Shown here piece by piece: positions 17,248-25,920 of a DNA stretch of 64,000 bases. The DNA comes from Paenibacillus pinistramenti (lineage in GTDB: Bacteria; Bacillota; Bacilli; Paenibacillales; Paenibacillaceae), in NCBI RefSeq assembly GCF_005869875.1, contig NZ_VAWG01000001.1, forward strand, positions 586,851-650,850, read 5' to 3'. The translations under genes were made by a program, and so were the position numbers. Within the stretch, counting starts at the first letter, position 1. Every line of letters starts with the position of its first letter. Below the pieces are notes generated by a model. That model ran no database searches and was not told where the DNA came from. It saw only the letters and a program-made list of their open reading frames with translations.

Positions 17248-18174
17248 CTACCAGAGACTAACTCCTGCCCGGCGGGCAATTTTGTTGGCCGATACCAGCA
17301 GAATCACACTGATTCCCGCTTTAAACAGCCCTACTGCAGTTGCATAAGAGAATCTGGCATTCAATATCCCAACACGGTAGACATAGGTGTCAATAACATC
17401 GGAGTAAGGCCGCAGGATCGGATTGGTTGCCAGCAGCAAAATGTCTTCGAAGCCTGCACTGAGGAGATTGCCGATGGCAAGAATCATAAAGATGATGATG
17501 ATAGGGGCAATACTGGGGAGTGTAATCAAGTAGATTTGTTTGAAGCGGCTTGCACCGTCTATTGAGGCGGCCTCATACAGGGTTGGATCAACGCCTGCAA
17601 TCGCAGCCAGGTAGACAATACTCGCAAATCCGACATCCTTCCAGACATTTACGCTGACCAGAATCGACCAGAAGTATTTCGGAACCGCCAGAAAGTTCAC
17701 CGGCTCACTGATCAAGCCCATCCGTTCCAGCAAATAGTTCACCGTTCCGTTGTCAACGGACAGCAGCGAGAAGACAAAACCGGATACAATGACCCAGGAC
17801 AGGAAGTAAGGCAGATAGCTGACCGTCTGGATAAAGCGTTTAAAGGTCATGCTCCCGATCTCATTCAGCATCAGCGCAAGAATAATCGGGGCAGGGAAGG
17901 TAATGACCAGCTTCAGCAGGCTGATTACCAATGTATTTCGCATCACATTCCAGAACTCCGGAGCCTCAAAGAACATTCTGAAATGCATGAAGCCAACCCA
18001 GGGACTCTTCCAAATGCCGCTGAAAATATCGTACTGCTGGAAGGCCATTACCACGCCGTACATAGGAATATAGCTAAATATGAAAATGAAGATAATGCCC
18101 GGCCAAACCATGGATTGCAGATCCCATTGATTCCTAAATTTCTTCCAATTGCCTGGTTTCCCGGCCGCTTTCAT
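17248..18174 (-). CDS. Carbohydrate ABC transporter permease (LplB/UgpA type)
   Basis: A 308-residue inner-membrane permease. The N-terminal region SMVWPGIIFIFIFSYIPMYG is the first membrane segment. The coupling loop LYEAASIDGASRFKQIYLIT is around residue 205, the standard E-A-A-x-x-D-G-A motif. It ends RRAGVSLW, typical of LplB-like proteins. The start lies eight bases after AAGGAGGG. It is the partner of the permease at 16329-17219. The 54 bp between this gene and the upstream GH4 gene contain a 10-bp tandem repeat. Confidence 0.93.
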   Translation of the reverse strand: MKAAGKPGNWKKFRNQWDLQSMVWPGIIFIFIFSYIPMYGVVMAFQQYDIFSGIWKSPWVGFMHFRMFFEAPEFWNVMRNTLVISLLKLVITFPAPIILALMLNEIGSMTFKRFIQTVSYLPYFLSWVIVSGFVFSLLSVDNGTVNYLLERMGLISEPVNFLAVPKYFWSILVSVNVWKDVGFASIVYLAAIAGVDPTLYEAASIDGASRFKQIYLITLPSIAPIIIIFMILAIGNLLSAGFEDILLLATNPILRPYSDVIDTYVYRVGILNARFSYATAVGLFKAGISVILLVSANKIARRAGVSLW

Positions 18175-18198
18175 CCATTTTCCCTCCTTCGGGACAGT

Positions 18199-18228
18199 CT
18201 AGAGCAATCTAGGATAATCTAGGACAAT
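18199..18228. repeat. 10-bp tandem repeat, three units, abutting a stop codon
   Basis: On the plus strand the units are CTAGAGCAAT, CTAGGATAAT and CTAGGACAAT. The next bases CTA (18229-18231) are the complement of the GH4 stop codon TAG, so each unit begins with a copy of the stop triplet when read on the minus strand. Confidence 0.85.
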
Positions 18229-19527
18229 CTAATGAAACAACGGCAAGTACGATTTATTCTTCTCCAGCATGTCATCCAGCAGCTGTTCCGCTGCGGTGAC
18301 CGAAGGCATCAGCGGATGATGAACCATGGCCTGCAGGGCGATGTCCCGGTCCCCGTGCACGGCGGCCTCGATCGTCAGGCTCTCGTACTGCTTGACGGCC
18401 GCCAGCAGGCCTTTGACGGCCGGCGGGATTTTTCGCAGCGGGATCGGCAGCGGTCCCTGTTTGGTGACCACGCAGTTCACCTCAATCGAAGCGTCCTCGG
18501 GCAGGAAGTCGATAATTCCGCCGTTCCTTACATTCAGCGTCTGGATATCGCGGGAATCGTTATAGATGGACCGCATCAGCAGCACAGCCGCTTCCGAGTA
18601 ATAGGCCCCGCCGCGCTGCTCCAGCTGCTTCGGCTTCTCCTTCAGCTCCGCGTTCCGGTACAGCTGGAACAGCTCCTCCTCCACCTTCTTCACGACTTCT
18701 GCGCGCGATCCGGTCGTTGCCGCCGCTTCCTTCTGTTCCTCCAGCATAGCGTCCGTCATATAGTAATAACTGAGGTAGTAGGAAGGGATGGCCTGAAGCG
18801 CGTTCAGGAACCGGTGATCCCAAGCATCAAACGGCACATTGCCCGCCTTATAGCTCTGGGGGTAATCAATGAGCTCCTGCAGCCTGCTCTCTCCGTCAAT
18901 GACGACATCAGAGACCCAGTGCAGATGGTTGATGCCAACAAACTCCGAATAAATCTTCCCGATGGGAAGCCCGAAGAATTCGGAGAGCCATTTTTGAAAC
19001 CCGATCGGCGAATTGCACAGTCCCACGCTCTTAACTGAAGAATATTTGTGAACCGCCTCAGTCACCATGCCTGCCGGATTTGTAAAATTCAGCAGCCACG
19101 CATCGGGAGCAAGCTCCTCGATGTCCCTGCAGATCTCCAGAATTACCGGGATGGTCCGAAGGCCCTTCATCATCCCCCCGGGACCTGTCGTCTCCTGGCC
19201 GATGACATTGTAGCGGAGAGGGATTAATTCGTCCCACTTTCGCGCTTCCAGCATGCCGACTCGGATTTGGGTGCAGACAAAATCTGCGCCGGCGATAGCC
19301 TCTCTGCGGTTCAGCGTCTCAACCACGGTAATCGGCAGTCCGGACTTTGCGATCATACGCCTGCTCAGCTCCGCGATAATCTGCAGCTTCTCCCTCCCCT
19401 CCTCAATATCCACCAGCCATACTTCGCGGACGGGAAGCTCTTTGTGATGCAGGATAATGCCTTCCATGAGCTCAGGGGTGTACGATGACCCCGCTCCGAT
19501 GACAACCAGCTTCAATGTTTCTCCCAT
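18229..19527 (-). CDS. Family 4 glycosyl hydrolase (6-phospho-beta-glucosidase-like)
   Basis: A 432-residue NAD- and metal-dependent glycosidase of family GH4. The N-terminal nucleotide-binding motif is LVVIGAGSSYTPELMEG, characteristic of 6-phospho-beta-glucosidases (LicH/CelF). Further signatures are LLNFTNPAG near residue 150, VGLCNSPIGF carrying the metal-binding Cys near 173, and FVGINHLHW carrying the metal-binding His near 200. The enzyme is cytoplasmic. GH4 substrates are usually 6-phosphorylated by a PTS, but this gene sits with an ABC importer and a BadF-type kinase, so an unphosphorylated substrate, or one phosphorylated after uptake, is possible. It starts after AAAGGAGCACTC. Confidence 0.9.
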   Translation of the reverse strand: MGETLKLVVIGAGSSYTPELMEGIILHHKELPVREVWLVDIEEGREKLQIIAELSRRMIAKSGLPITVVETLNRREAIAGADFVCTQIRVGMLEARKWDELIPLRYNVIGQETTGPGGMMKGLRTIPVILEICRDIEELAPDAWLLNFTNPAGMVTEAVHKYSSVKSVGLCNSPIGFQKWLSEFFGLPIGKIYSEFVGINHLHWVSDVVIDGESRLQELIDYPQSYKAGNVPFDAWDHRFLNALQAIPSYYLSYYYMTDAMLEEQKEAAATTGSRAEVVKKVEEELFQLYRNAELKEKPKQLEQRGGAYYSEAAVLLMRSIYNDSRDIQTLNVRNGGIIDFLPEDASIEVNCVVTKQGPLPIPLRKIPPAVKGLLAAVKQYESLTIEAAVHGDRDIALQAMVHHPLMPSVTAAEQLLDDMLEKNKSYLPLFH

Positions 19528-19583
19528 GAGTGCTCCTTTCTTCGCCTATTCATTTTGTTCCCGGCAGGGTGATCTGCTGCAGC

Positions 19584-20558
19584 CTAGTCTGCGGGTACTT
19601 TGCCTTGTGACAGGCGGTCAATCACCTCTTGTTCCACAATCATGCCGCTGCTTTCCATCGCCAGAACGACCGAGCCGACAACCGGCTCACGGGTCAGAAT
19701 CCTTAACCTGCCGTTCGGGGCCGCCTCCTTCACTCTCGGCTCAATGGCCCGCCGGATAATGCCGGAGCGGTCGCCCTTTGTCAGCAGACTGCCGGCAAGC
19801 ACGATGTCAAAGCTGTCCTGCTCCATGTCCAGCCGGCGGATGGTCGCTGCTGCAGCCAAACCGAGCTCATCCCCCTGCTTCACCAGCAGGCCGGCGGCAA
19901 CCGTGTCCCCTTCCTCAGCCGCCTGAAACAGCAGCTCTGCAATCTGCGGGGGCAGTTCTCTGAAATGATCCAGGTAATCCTCCCTTAACTCCGAAACGTT
20001 GGGGTAGCCCAGCAATCGGATTAAGCGTTCAGTCAGGACCGTGTTAGTCTCTCTTCCCTCATCCGCACGGAGGACGCTGCGGAAGACCTCCATACTCAAA
20101 TCGTAGCCGCCGCCATAATCGCCGAACCGGTAACCAAATCCGCCGCATTGGTAGGCAGCTCCGTCCCGGTTTTTCCCGGCGCAGTTCACGCCCGAGCCGC
20201 AGATCAGCACAATCCCATAGCTCTTCTCTGTACCTGACCGCAAGGCATTCCAGGTATCGCACGAAATCTCCGTCCGGGGAAGGCCGAGCCGGCTGACGAT
20301 GGGCCGCAGAATTTTAAAATCAATCTCTCTGTCTGCCCCCGCAAGGCCGAACCAGGAGTAATCCAGCTGCTCCTTTGTCAGCCCTGACGCCTTAACCGCT
20401 TCCGATACGGCCTGCTGCAGACTGCTCTCCGCCTGCTCGCGGTTCTTCTGGTGATTCCCGTTCCCTCCCCTGCCTGAACCTATGACCTTACCCTGTTCAT
20501 CTGCAATTATGGCGAAGGTTTTGCTGCCTCCGGCATCCACGCCCAAAAAATACTTCAC
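19584..20558 (-). CDS. BadF/BadG-type sugar kinase (N-acetylglucosamine kinase-like)
   Basis: A 324-residue ASKHA-fold kinase. Its phosphate-binding motif KYFLGVDAGGSKT lies at the N-terminus. Other landmarks are DYSWFGLAGADREIDF, SYGIVLICGSGVNCAG near residue 115 and FGYRFGDYGGGYDLSMEV near residue 145, as in N-acetylglucosamine kinases. The second GTG (20556-20558) is preferred because the first at 20570 lies directly on the AGGAG. It lies 21 bp after lacI and 56 bp before the GH4 gene in the same operon. It probably phosphorylates the imported sugar or the aminosugar released by the operon's glycosidases. Confidence 0.88.
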   Translation of the reverse strand: MKYFLGVDAGGSKTFAIIADEQGKVIGSGRGGNGNHQKNREQAESSLQQAVSEAVKASGLTKEQLDYSWFGLAGADREIDFKILRPIVSRLGLPRTEISCDTWNALRSGTEKSYGIVLICGSGVNCAGKNRDGAAYQCGGFGYRFGDYGGGYDLSMEVFRSVLRADEGRETNTVLTERLIRLLGYPNVSELREDYLDHFRELPPQIAELLFQAAEEGDTVAAGLLVKQGDELGLAAAATIRRLDMEQDSFDIVLAGSLLTKGDRSGIIRRAIEPRVKEAAPNGRLRILTREPVVGSVVLAMESSGMIVEQEVIDRLSQGKVPAD

Positions 20559-20579
20559 CGATCGATTCACTCCTACTAT

Positions 20580-21569
20580 TCAGGTTAACCTTACAGATGC
20601 GGTGGATTCACGCACGAGAAGCTGAGGAGCGAGCTTCGTTACAGCAGCCGGCATCACCTCCCCGTGGATTAACTGCATCAGCAGATCTACGCCAATGCTG
20701 CCCATTTGCGCCTCAGGCTGCCTGACCGTAGTCAATCTGGGGTAAAATTCCCCAACGAACTGCTGATCATCAAAGCCAACGACCGAGATATCGTGGGGAA
20801 CCAGAATCCCCTCCTCGCGAAGAGCCTGAACAACCCCGAGGGCAATAAAGTCATCCCCGCAGAAAAAGGCTGTCGGCAGCTTATCCTCACGAATCCACCT
20901 CTTGGCCACCTCATAGCCGCTGCTTACCGTAAATCCGCAGTATTCCGTGCCGTAAGGCGTCAGCCCGGCTTCCTCCAGCGCCTGGACATACCCCCGCTTG
21001 CGCTCGGCAACGCTCAGAAACACAGATGGGCCGCCGATATAGGCAATCTGGGTATGTCCAAGACCGGTCAAATGCTTAGTCGCTTCATACCCGCCTTGGA
21101 AGTTGTCAACGACAACACTTGGAACATCCTCATGCTGAAACTGATTATCCAGCAGCACAAAGGGAATGCCCTTCCTTCTCAGCTCCTCAACATATTCTTT
21201 CTCCTCGAGCGGAGACAGCAGGATAATCCCGTCGACACGGTCCTTCTGAAACAGAAAGTTAGCGCTCTCATCCTCATTCTCAGCTATGGACAGGGCCAGG
21301 AAATAACCCTGCTCCGCCAGCTTGCGGTTCACCACGCGGATCACGCGGTCATAGAAGGAGTCGTTAAAATTGGTAATGGACATTCCAATGACCCCCGTCT
21401 TGCCGCGCACCAGGCTCCGAGCCGCTGAATTGGGCTGATAATTCAATTCCTCCATGGCTTTGAGAACCTTCTGCCTGTTGGCTTCCCGTACAGATGGTGA
21501 ATTGTTAAGGACCCGGGATACGGTGACTACGGAGAGTCCAGACTTTTTGGCTACATCATGAATGTTCAT
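20580..21569 (-). CDS. LacI family transcriptional regulator
   Basis: A 329-residue repressor. The N-terminal helix-turn-helix MNIHDVAKKSGLSVVTVSRV is followed by the hinge NYQPNSAARSLVRGKTGVIG (with its usual hinge helix near residue 50). The periplasmic-binding-protein-like sensor domain follows, with LPTAFFCGDDFIALGVVQAL near residue 230 and DISVVGFDDQQF near residue 265. It is the first gene of an operon containing a kinase, a GH4 enzyme, an ABC importer and a secreted hydrolase-like protein. A LacI-type palindrome 31 bp upstream of its start implies that it controls its own operon. Confidence 0.92.
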   Translation of the reverse strand: MNIHDVAKKSGLSVVTVSRVLNNSPSVREANRQKVLKAMEELNYQPNSAARSLVRGKTGVIGMSITNFNDSFYDRVIRVVNRKLAEQGYFLALSIAENEDESANFLFQKDRVDGIILLSPLEEKEYVEELRRKGIPFVLLDNQFQHEDVPSVVVDNFQGGYEATKHLTGLGHTQIAYIGGPSVFLSVAERKRGYVQALEEAGLTPYGTEYCGFTVSSGYEVAKRWIREDKLPTAFFCGDDFIALGVVQALREEGILVPHDISVVGFDDQQFVGEFYPRLTTVRQPEAQMGSIGVDLLMQLIHGEVMPAAVTKLAPQLLVRESTASVRLT

Positions 21570-21599
21570 CTAAGATTCCAGGCCTCCCTCGCTTACAAA

Positions 21600-21615
21600 G
21601 TTTAATCGTTTTAAC
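21600..21615. promoter_or_regulatory. LacI-type operator upstream of the lacI-led operon
   Basis: GTTTAATCGTTTTAAC is a near-perfect palindrome with the central CG expected for LacI-family operators. It sits 31-46 bp upstream of the regulator's start codon. The rest of the 322-bp gap 21570-21891 contains two hairpins and AT-rich sequence; no gene was seen in it. Confidence 0.5.
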
Positions 21616-21633
21616 TTTTAGGTTAAATAAAAA

Positions 21634-21649
21634 AGAGAGGCCACTCTCT
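21634..21649 (-). other. Short hairpin with T run, possible minor terminator
   Basis: AGAGAG (21634-21639) and CTCTCT (21644-21649) form a small stem; on the minus strand it is followed by TTTTTTATTT. Read that way it would stop transcription arriving from the GH31 side before the lacI promoter region. Confidence 0.35.
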
Positions 21650-21844
21650 GCAAAACAGTATCCAGCCTGAAAATCAGACACTTTATGTCAGTTATCCCCT
21701 TATTAAGGGAAGGTAAAATGGTAACAAAAGTTTAAAGGTTTTTACTTTGGTTTGATAATATCACCGTTTCCAATATCAGTCAATCCATAAACGGAAGCCT
21801 GCTTTATAGAAATTTTTTTCACCATTCAAAGTAAAAATAATCAT

Positions 21845-21872
21845 AAAAAAAGAGCCACAAAGGTGGCCCTCT
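21845..21872 (-). terminator. Rho-independent terminator after the GH31 gene
   Basis: On the minus strand AGGGCCACC pairs imperfectly with GTGGCTCT and is followed by seven T residues, about 20 bases after the GH31 stop (21892). Confidence 0.7.
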
Positions 21873-21891
21873 ATACTCATTCGCAAGCCTC

Positions 21892-23859
21892 TTACACAAT
21901 CGGAAGGTTTGCTCCGTTTCTTAAGAGAACCGGAATCCGTTCCAAAGGCGCATCCATCATGATACTGCTGCCGCCCTGGAATGCTGCCCCAGTATAGGGA
22001 TCCACCCAGTCCGCTCCCGCCGGCAAATATACGCTTCGGCTCCTGTCCCCTTCGTACAGAACCGGGGCGACGAGCAAATCCGGGCCGAACATAAACTGGT
22101 CTGCTGGATCCCATGCTTTCGCATCCTGGGGAAAGTCATAAAACAGCGGGCGCATCGGCGGCGTCCCCTTCTCATGGGCTTGCTGCATCAGCTCCGTAAT
22201 ATAAGGACGAAGGCGTTCTCTTAAATGCAAATAATCGGCCATAATTACATAAGCCTCTTCCCCATAACTCCACACTTCATTCGGGCCGCCGCTGGCACAC
22301 AGTCCTCCTCCGGCTGTACCGGCGGGCGCATTCCAGGGCAAACGGTCACCGTGAAGACGGAATACCGGACAGAAGGCGCCGTATTGAAACCAGCGTACAA
22401 CAAGCTCCCGGAAAGAAGGATCGTCCGGATGGCCTCCATGAAAGCCCCCAATATCCGTTGTCCACCAAGGAATCCCTGCGATCGCCATATTCAGTCCCGC
22501 AACCACCTGATAACGGAACACTTCAAAGGTAGAGGCAATATCCCCCGACCAGACAAGCGCACCGTACCGCTGGCTGCCCGCCCATGCTGTGCGGACAAGA
22601 TTAATAATATTGGTCTGCCCTTCTGACTCCATTCCTTCAAAGAAGGTTTGGCTGTAGCGGCTTGGATAAATATTTCCGACCTGCTTGCTCGATCCGATAT
22701 GATACCGGTAAATATCATGATCGTAGACGGTTAACTCAGGCTCCGCCTCGTCCAGCCAAAAGACCTTTATGCCGTAGTCATAATAATTTTTCTTGATAAT
22801 GTTCCAAAGGAAGCGGCGTGCCTCCGGATTTGTCGCATCAAAGACAGCATTTTGCCCGAGAAACTGGAATTGGGTACGGACACCCCGATCCGAACGAAGA
22901 AGGTAGCCCTTCTCCAGCATCTCCTGATAGTTATCGCTTTCCGTCTGAACGGTCGGCCATACGGATACCATGAGCTCAATGCCCATCTCTTTCAATTCCT
23001 CAACCATCGCCTTTGGATCCGGCCAATATTCGAGATCAAAATTCCAATCCCCCTGGTTCGTCCAATGGAAGAAATCGATGACGATAACCGAGATCGGCAG
23101 ATTCCTCCGCTTATATTCGCGCGCGACTTCCAGCAGCTCTGCCTGATTGCGGTAACGCAGCTTGCACTGCCAAAAGCCCATCGCATAATCCGGCATCATC
23201 GGTACCTTCCCCGCAGCTGAAGCATAAGCCTCCTCAATTTCCGCCGGCGTATCACCTGCAGTCATCCAGTAATCAAGCTGCTTCGTAGACGGTGCGCACC
23301 ACTCCGTGACATTCAGGTTAAAATTCGCCCGCCCGACAGCCGGGTTGTTCCACAAGAAGCCGTACCCCAGGCTGGATAGGACAAAAGGAACGCTGGACTG
23401 CGAATTCCGGTGCGTGAGCTCCAGCTGGCAGCCCTTGAGGTTCAGAAACGGCTGCTGGTATTGCCCCATACCAAAGAGCTTCTCAGCCGGATCGGATTCA
23501 AAACGAAGAGTCAAATAGTAATCGCTGCTGCCCGTATGGGCGGTAAGCTCCCTGCCTCCATATTTAAGCTGATAGGTGTACTCACTTTCCCGAAGCAGAA
23601 TCTGGCCTTGTTGATTGAAAAAGGTTACCCGGCCGCCTCGTGTAACCTCGGCCTTTATTTTCCCATTCGTTATAGTTGCCTTGTCATCCCGAATATCAAT
23701 GACCGGCTCAGACGGTGAAGCGGGCAGCAGCGCCCAGTCCTCATCTGCCATTTCCGAATAAGAAGCACGCACACGCAGCGAATGGTCTCCCCATGGCTCA
23801 ATCCACAGCTGTTCATGATCATACTCCCAGATCAACCGCGAGTTATGCGAACGAAACAT
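21892..23859 (-). CDS. Glycoside hydrolase family 31 (alpha-glucosidase/alpha-xylosidase-like)
   Basis: A 655-residue cytoplasmic enzyme starting at the ATG at 23857-23859, after GGAGGTGAACAGCC. The family's catalytic nucleophile motif is KVFWLDEAEPEL (Asp near residue 370), a variant of W-x-D-M-[NSA]-E. The acid/base Asp is expected in FRLHGDRLPW. Other GH31 landmarks are FGMGQYQQP, ISVIVIDFFHWTNQGDWNFD and WWTTDIGGFHGG. It has no signal peptide, so it acts on oligosaccharides brought in by the adjacent ABC importer. It is the last gene of the unit SBP-permease-permease-GH31 and is followed by a terminator. Alpha-xylosidase, alpha-glucosidase and sulfoquinovosidase are all possible within the family. 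Confidence 0.92.
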   Translation of the reverse strand: MFRSHNSRLIWEYDHEQLWIEPWGDHSLRVRASYSEMADEDWALLPASPSEPVIDIRDDKATITNGKIKAEVTRGGRVTFFNQQGQILLRESEYTYQLKYGGRELTAHTGSSDYYLTLRFESDPAEKLFGMGQYQQPFLNLKGCQLELTHRNSQSSVPFVLSSLGYGFLWNNPAVGRANFNLNVTEWCAPSTKQLDYWMTAGDTPAEIEEAYASAAGKVPMMPDYAMGFWQCKLRYRNQAELLEVAREYKRRNLPISVIVIDFFHWTNQGDWNFDLEYWPDPKAMVEELKEMGIELMVSVWPTVQTESDNYQEMLEKGYLLRSDRGVRTQFQFLGQNAVFDATNPEARRFLWNIIKKNYYDYGIKVFWLDEAEPELTVYDHDIYRYHIGSSKQVGNIYPSRYSQTFFEGMESEGQTNIINLVRTAWAGSQRYGALVWSGDIASTFEVFRYQVVAGLNMAIAGIPWWTTDIGGFHGGHPDDPSFRELVVRWFQYGAFCPVFRLHGDRLPWNAPAGTAGGGLCASGGPNEVWSYGEEAYVIMADYLHLRERLRPYITELMQQAHEKGTPPMRPLFYDFPQDAKAWDPADQFMFGPDLLVAPVLYEGDRSRSVYLPAGADWVDPYTGAAFQGGSSIMMDAPLERIPVLLRNGANLPIV

Positions 23860-23909
23860 TGGCTGTTCACCTCCGTGATGGATATTCAAGATGATTATAC
23901 ATTGGACGT

Positions 23910-24806
23910 TTACCCCTTCACAGCGCCGACTGTAATTCCTGTAACGAAATACCGCTGCACAAACGGAAAAATAACAATCATTGGAGCCGTTGCAATAACC
24001 GTCATTGCCAGCTTAAAGGTTTCCTTAGGCGTATCCAGATTCGTTACATGCTGCGCCATTTGACCGGTCAAGTTGATGGAAGACAGCATTTTGTAGAGTA
24101 AATATTGAAGCGGCACCAGATCATCTTTATTCGTGAACATCATTGCTGTCCACCAATCGTTCCAGTAGGCAAGGATCATAAAGACCCCGATCGAGGCTAA
24201 TGCAGGCTTGATCAGCGGCAGCACCATTTGCAGGAAGATGCGCAGGTCCCCTGCCCCGTCCATTTTTGCGGATTCAATTAAGGCTTCCGGTACCGACTCC
24301 TTGATAAAGCTGCGCAGAATTAAAATGTACATCACATTAAACATCGGTCCCAGGATCAGAACGGCATACGTATTGGACAGGTGAAGATTGCTGCTGACCC
24401 AAATGTAATAAGGGGCAAGTCCTCCGTTAAACAGGGTTGTGAAGAACAGAAAGAACGAGAGGCCGTTCCGGTATTTGATTTCTTTTCTGCTGATAACATA
24501 GGCGGTCATAGAAGAAATGAACAAAGACAACACTGTACCCACTACTGTTATGATTATAGATACTTTAAAAGCAGACAGAATATCCTCCGGGTACCTGAAA
24601 ATAAACTTGAAGGCGTCAAGCGAGAAATCGCGCGGCCAAAACCAGTAACCCTTGGCAAGAACCGAGCTTTCCGAGGAGAACGCGCCGGACAGAAGCACGA
24701 TAAACGGAAGCAGACAGATCAGAGCGATTATGGATAATACCGTATAAGAAACAGCAGTAAACATCGGCGAAGCATTTAATTTTCCTCTAGCCATCCTGTC
24801 AACCAT
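23910..24806 (-). CDS. Carbohydrate ABC transporter permease (LplC/MalG type)
   Basis: A 298-residue permease starting after GGGGGTGAAAGAGA. Its hydrophobic segments include YTVLSIIALICLLPFIVLLS near the N-terminus. The coupling loop is EALIESAKMDGAGDLRIFLQ near residue 190, and the C-terminus is FVTGITVGAVKG, the classic ending of this subfamily. It is the partner of the permease encoded 29 bp upstream and feeds the GH31 enzyme encoded 50 bp downstream. Confidence 0.94.
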   Translation of the reverse strand: MVDRMARGKLNASPMFTAVSYTVLSIIALICLLPFIVLLSGAFSSESSVLAKGYWFWPRDFSLDAFKFIFRYPEDILSAFKVSIIITVVGTVLSLFISSMTAYVISRKEIKYRNGLSFFLFFTTLFNGGLAPYYIWVSSNLHLSNTYAVLILGPMFNVMYILILRSFIKESVPEALIESAKMDGAGDLRIFLQMVLPLIKPALASIGVFMILAYWNDWWTAMMFTNKDDLVPLQYLLYKMLSSINLTGQMAQHVTNLDTPKETFKLAMTVIATAPMIVIFPFVQRYFVTGITVGAVKG

Positions 24807-24835
24807 TCTCTTTCACCCCCAAGGAGATTGAATTT

Positions 24836-25825
24836 TTAAAATAACGCCTGGTCTTTGTCATAGCGCCGAACGATCCAGTTTGCCAGCAGAATGATGATTA
24901 GGGTAAGCACGGACTGATAGAAGCCGACGGAGCTGGCCATTCCAAAGTCTGCTGTGCCCATCAGGGAACGGAAAGCCAAAGTGTCGATAATATCCGTCGC
25001 ATCCATTAAAGTGCCGTTATTCCCTATCAGCTGATAGAACATGTCGAATTCTCCCCGCATAATCCGGCCAAGACCAAGCAGAATCAGAATAACCATCGTT
25101 GGTTTGATCAGCGGCAGTGTGATTTTAGTGATTTTTTGGAACCGGGTCGCCCCGTCAATCGTTGCTGCCTCGTAGACCTCCTGGTCGATGCCGACAATGG
25201 CCGCTAAATAAAGCACACTCCCATATCCCACCCATTTCCAGACATAGAGGAACGGAAGCAGGAAATACCAATATCCCGTGTTGGAGTAAATATCTATAGC
25301 GCTGAGATGAAAATAGCCGAGAATCCGGCTCACGATGCCGTACTCATAATTTAGAAAGTTATAGACAAAGGCGGACACTGTTACCCAAGAAATAAAATAA
25401 GGAAGAAACATGAAGGTCTGAGTGACTTTCTTAAACCATTTTTGCGTGATTTCGGAGAGAAAAACAGCGGCAGCAATTGAGAAAATCGTATAAGCTGCCA
25501 GGAAGATTACGTTATATACAATCGTATTGCGGGTGACGAGCCATGCCTTCCCGGATTGAAAGAAATAATCGAAATTATCGAATCCGACCCAGGGGCTTCC
25601 GAAGATGCCGTCCCGGATATTAAACTCTTTGAAAGCCATGACGATTCCAGCCATAGGGATGTAGGAGAAAATCATATAATAAACAGCCACAGGGACAAAC
25701 ATGGCGTACAGCAGCCAGTGGCGGCGAAGCTCGCAAAGCACTCCTTTACTTGGACTTGAAAGTCTCCTTCTCTTGACTGCGGCAGCCGCATGTCTGGATT
25801 CCATTTTTGTCGACAAATGCCTCAC
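24836..25825 (-). CDS. Carbohydrate ABC transporter permease (LplB type)
   Basis: A 329-residue permease with an Arg/Lys-rich cytoplasmic N-terminus and a first membrane segment at WLLYAMFVPVAVYYMIFSYI. The coupling loop is VYEAATIDGATRFQKITKIT. The exact start is uncertain: the GTG at 25823-25825 lies very close to the ribosome site AAGGAT, and the ATG seven codons downstream is an alternative. It is the second gene of the importer operon. Confidence 0.93.
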   Translation of the reverse strand: MRHLSTKMESRHAAAAVKRRRLSSPSKGVLCELRRHWLLYAMFVPVAVYYMIFSYIPMAGIVMAFKEFNIRDGIFGSPWVGFDNFDYFFQSGKAWLVTRNTIVYNVIFLAAYTIFSIAAAVFLSEITQKWFKKVTQTFMFLPYFISWVTVSAFVYNFLNYEYGIVSRILGYFHLSAIDIYSNTGYWYFLLPFLYVWKWVGYGSVLYLAAIVGIDQEVYEAATIDGATRFQKITKITLPLIKPTMVILILLGLGRIMRGEFDMFYQLIGNNGTLMDATDIIDTLAFRSLMGTADFGMASSVGFYQSVLTLIIILLANWIVRRYDKDQALF

Positions 25826-25920
25826 ATCCTTCTTGTTAGTAAGCCCACGGTTAAAGAAAAAGGGGCGGCCGCGGATTAAACGACTCTCCCCCTTCTCATT
25901 TCGTCACTTAGCTGCTGCGC

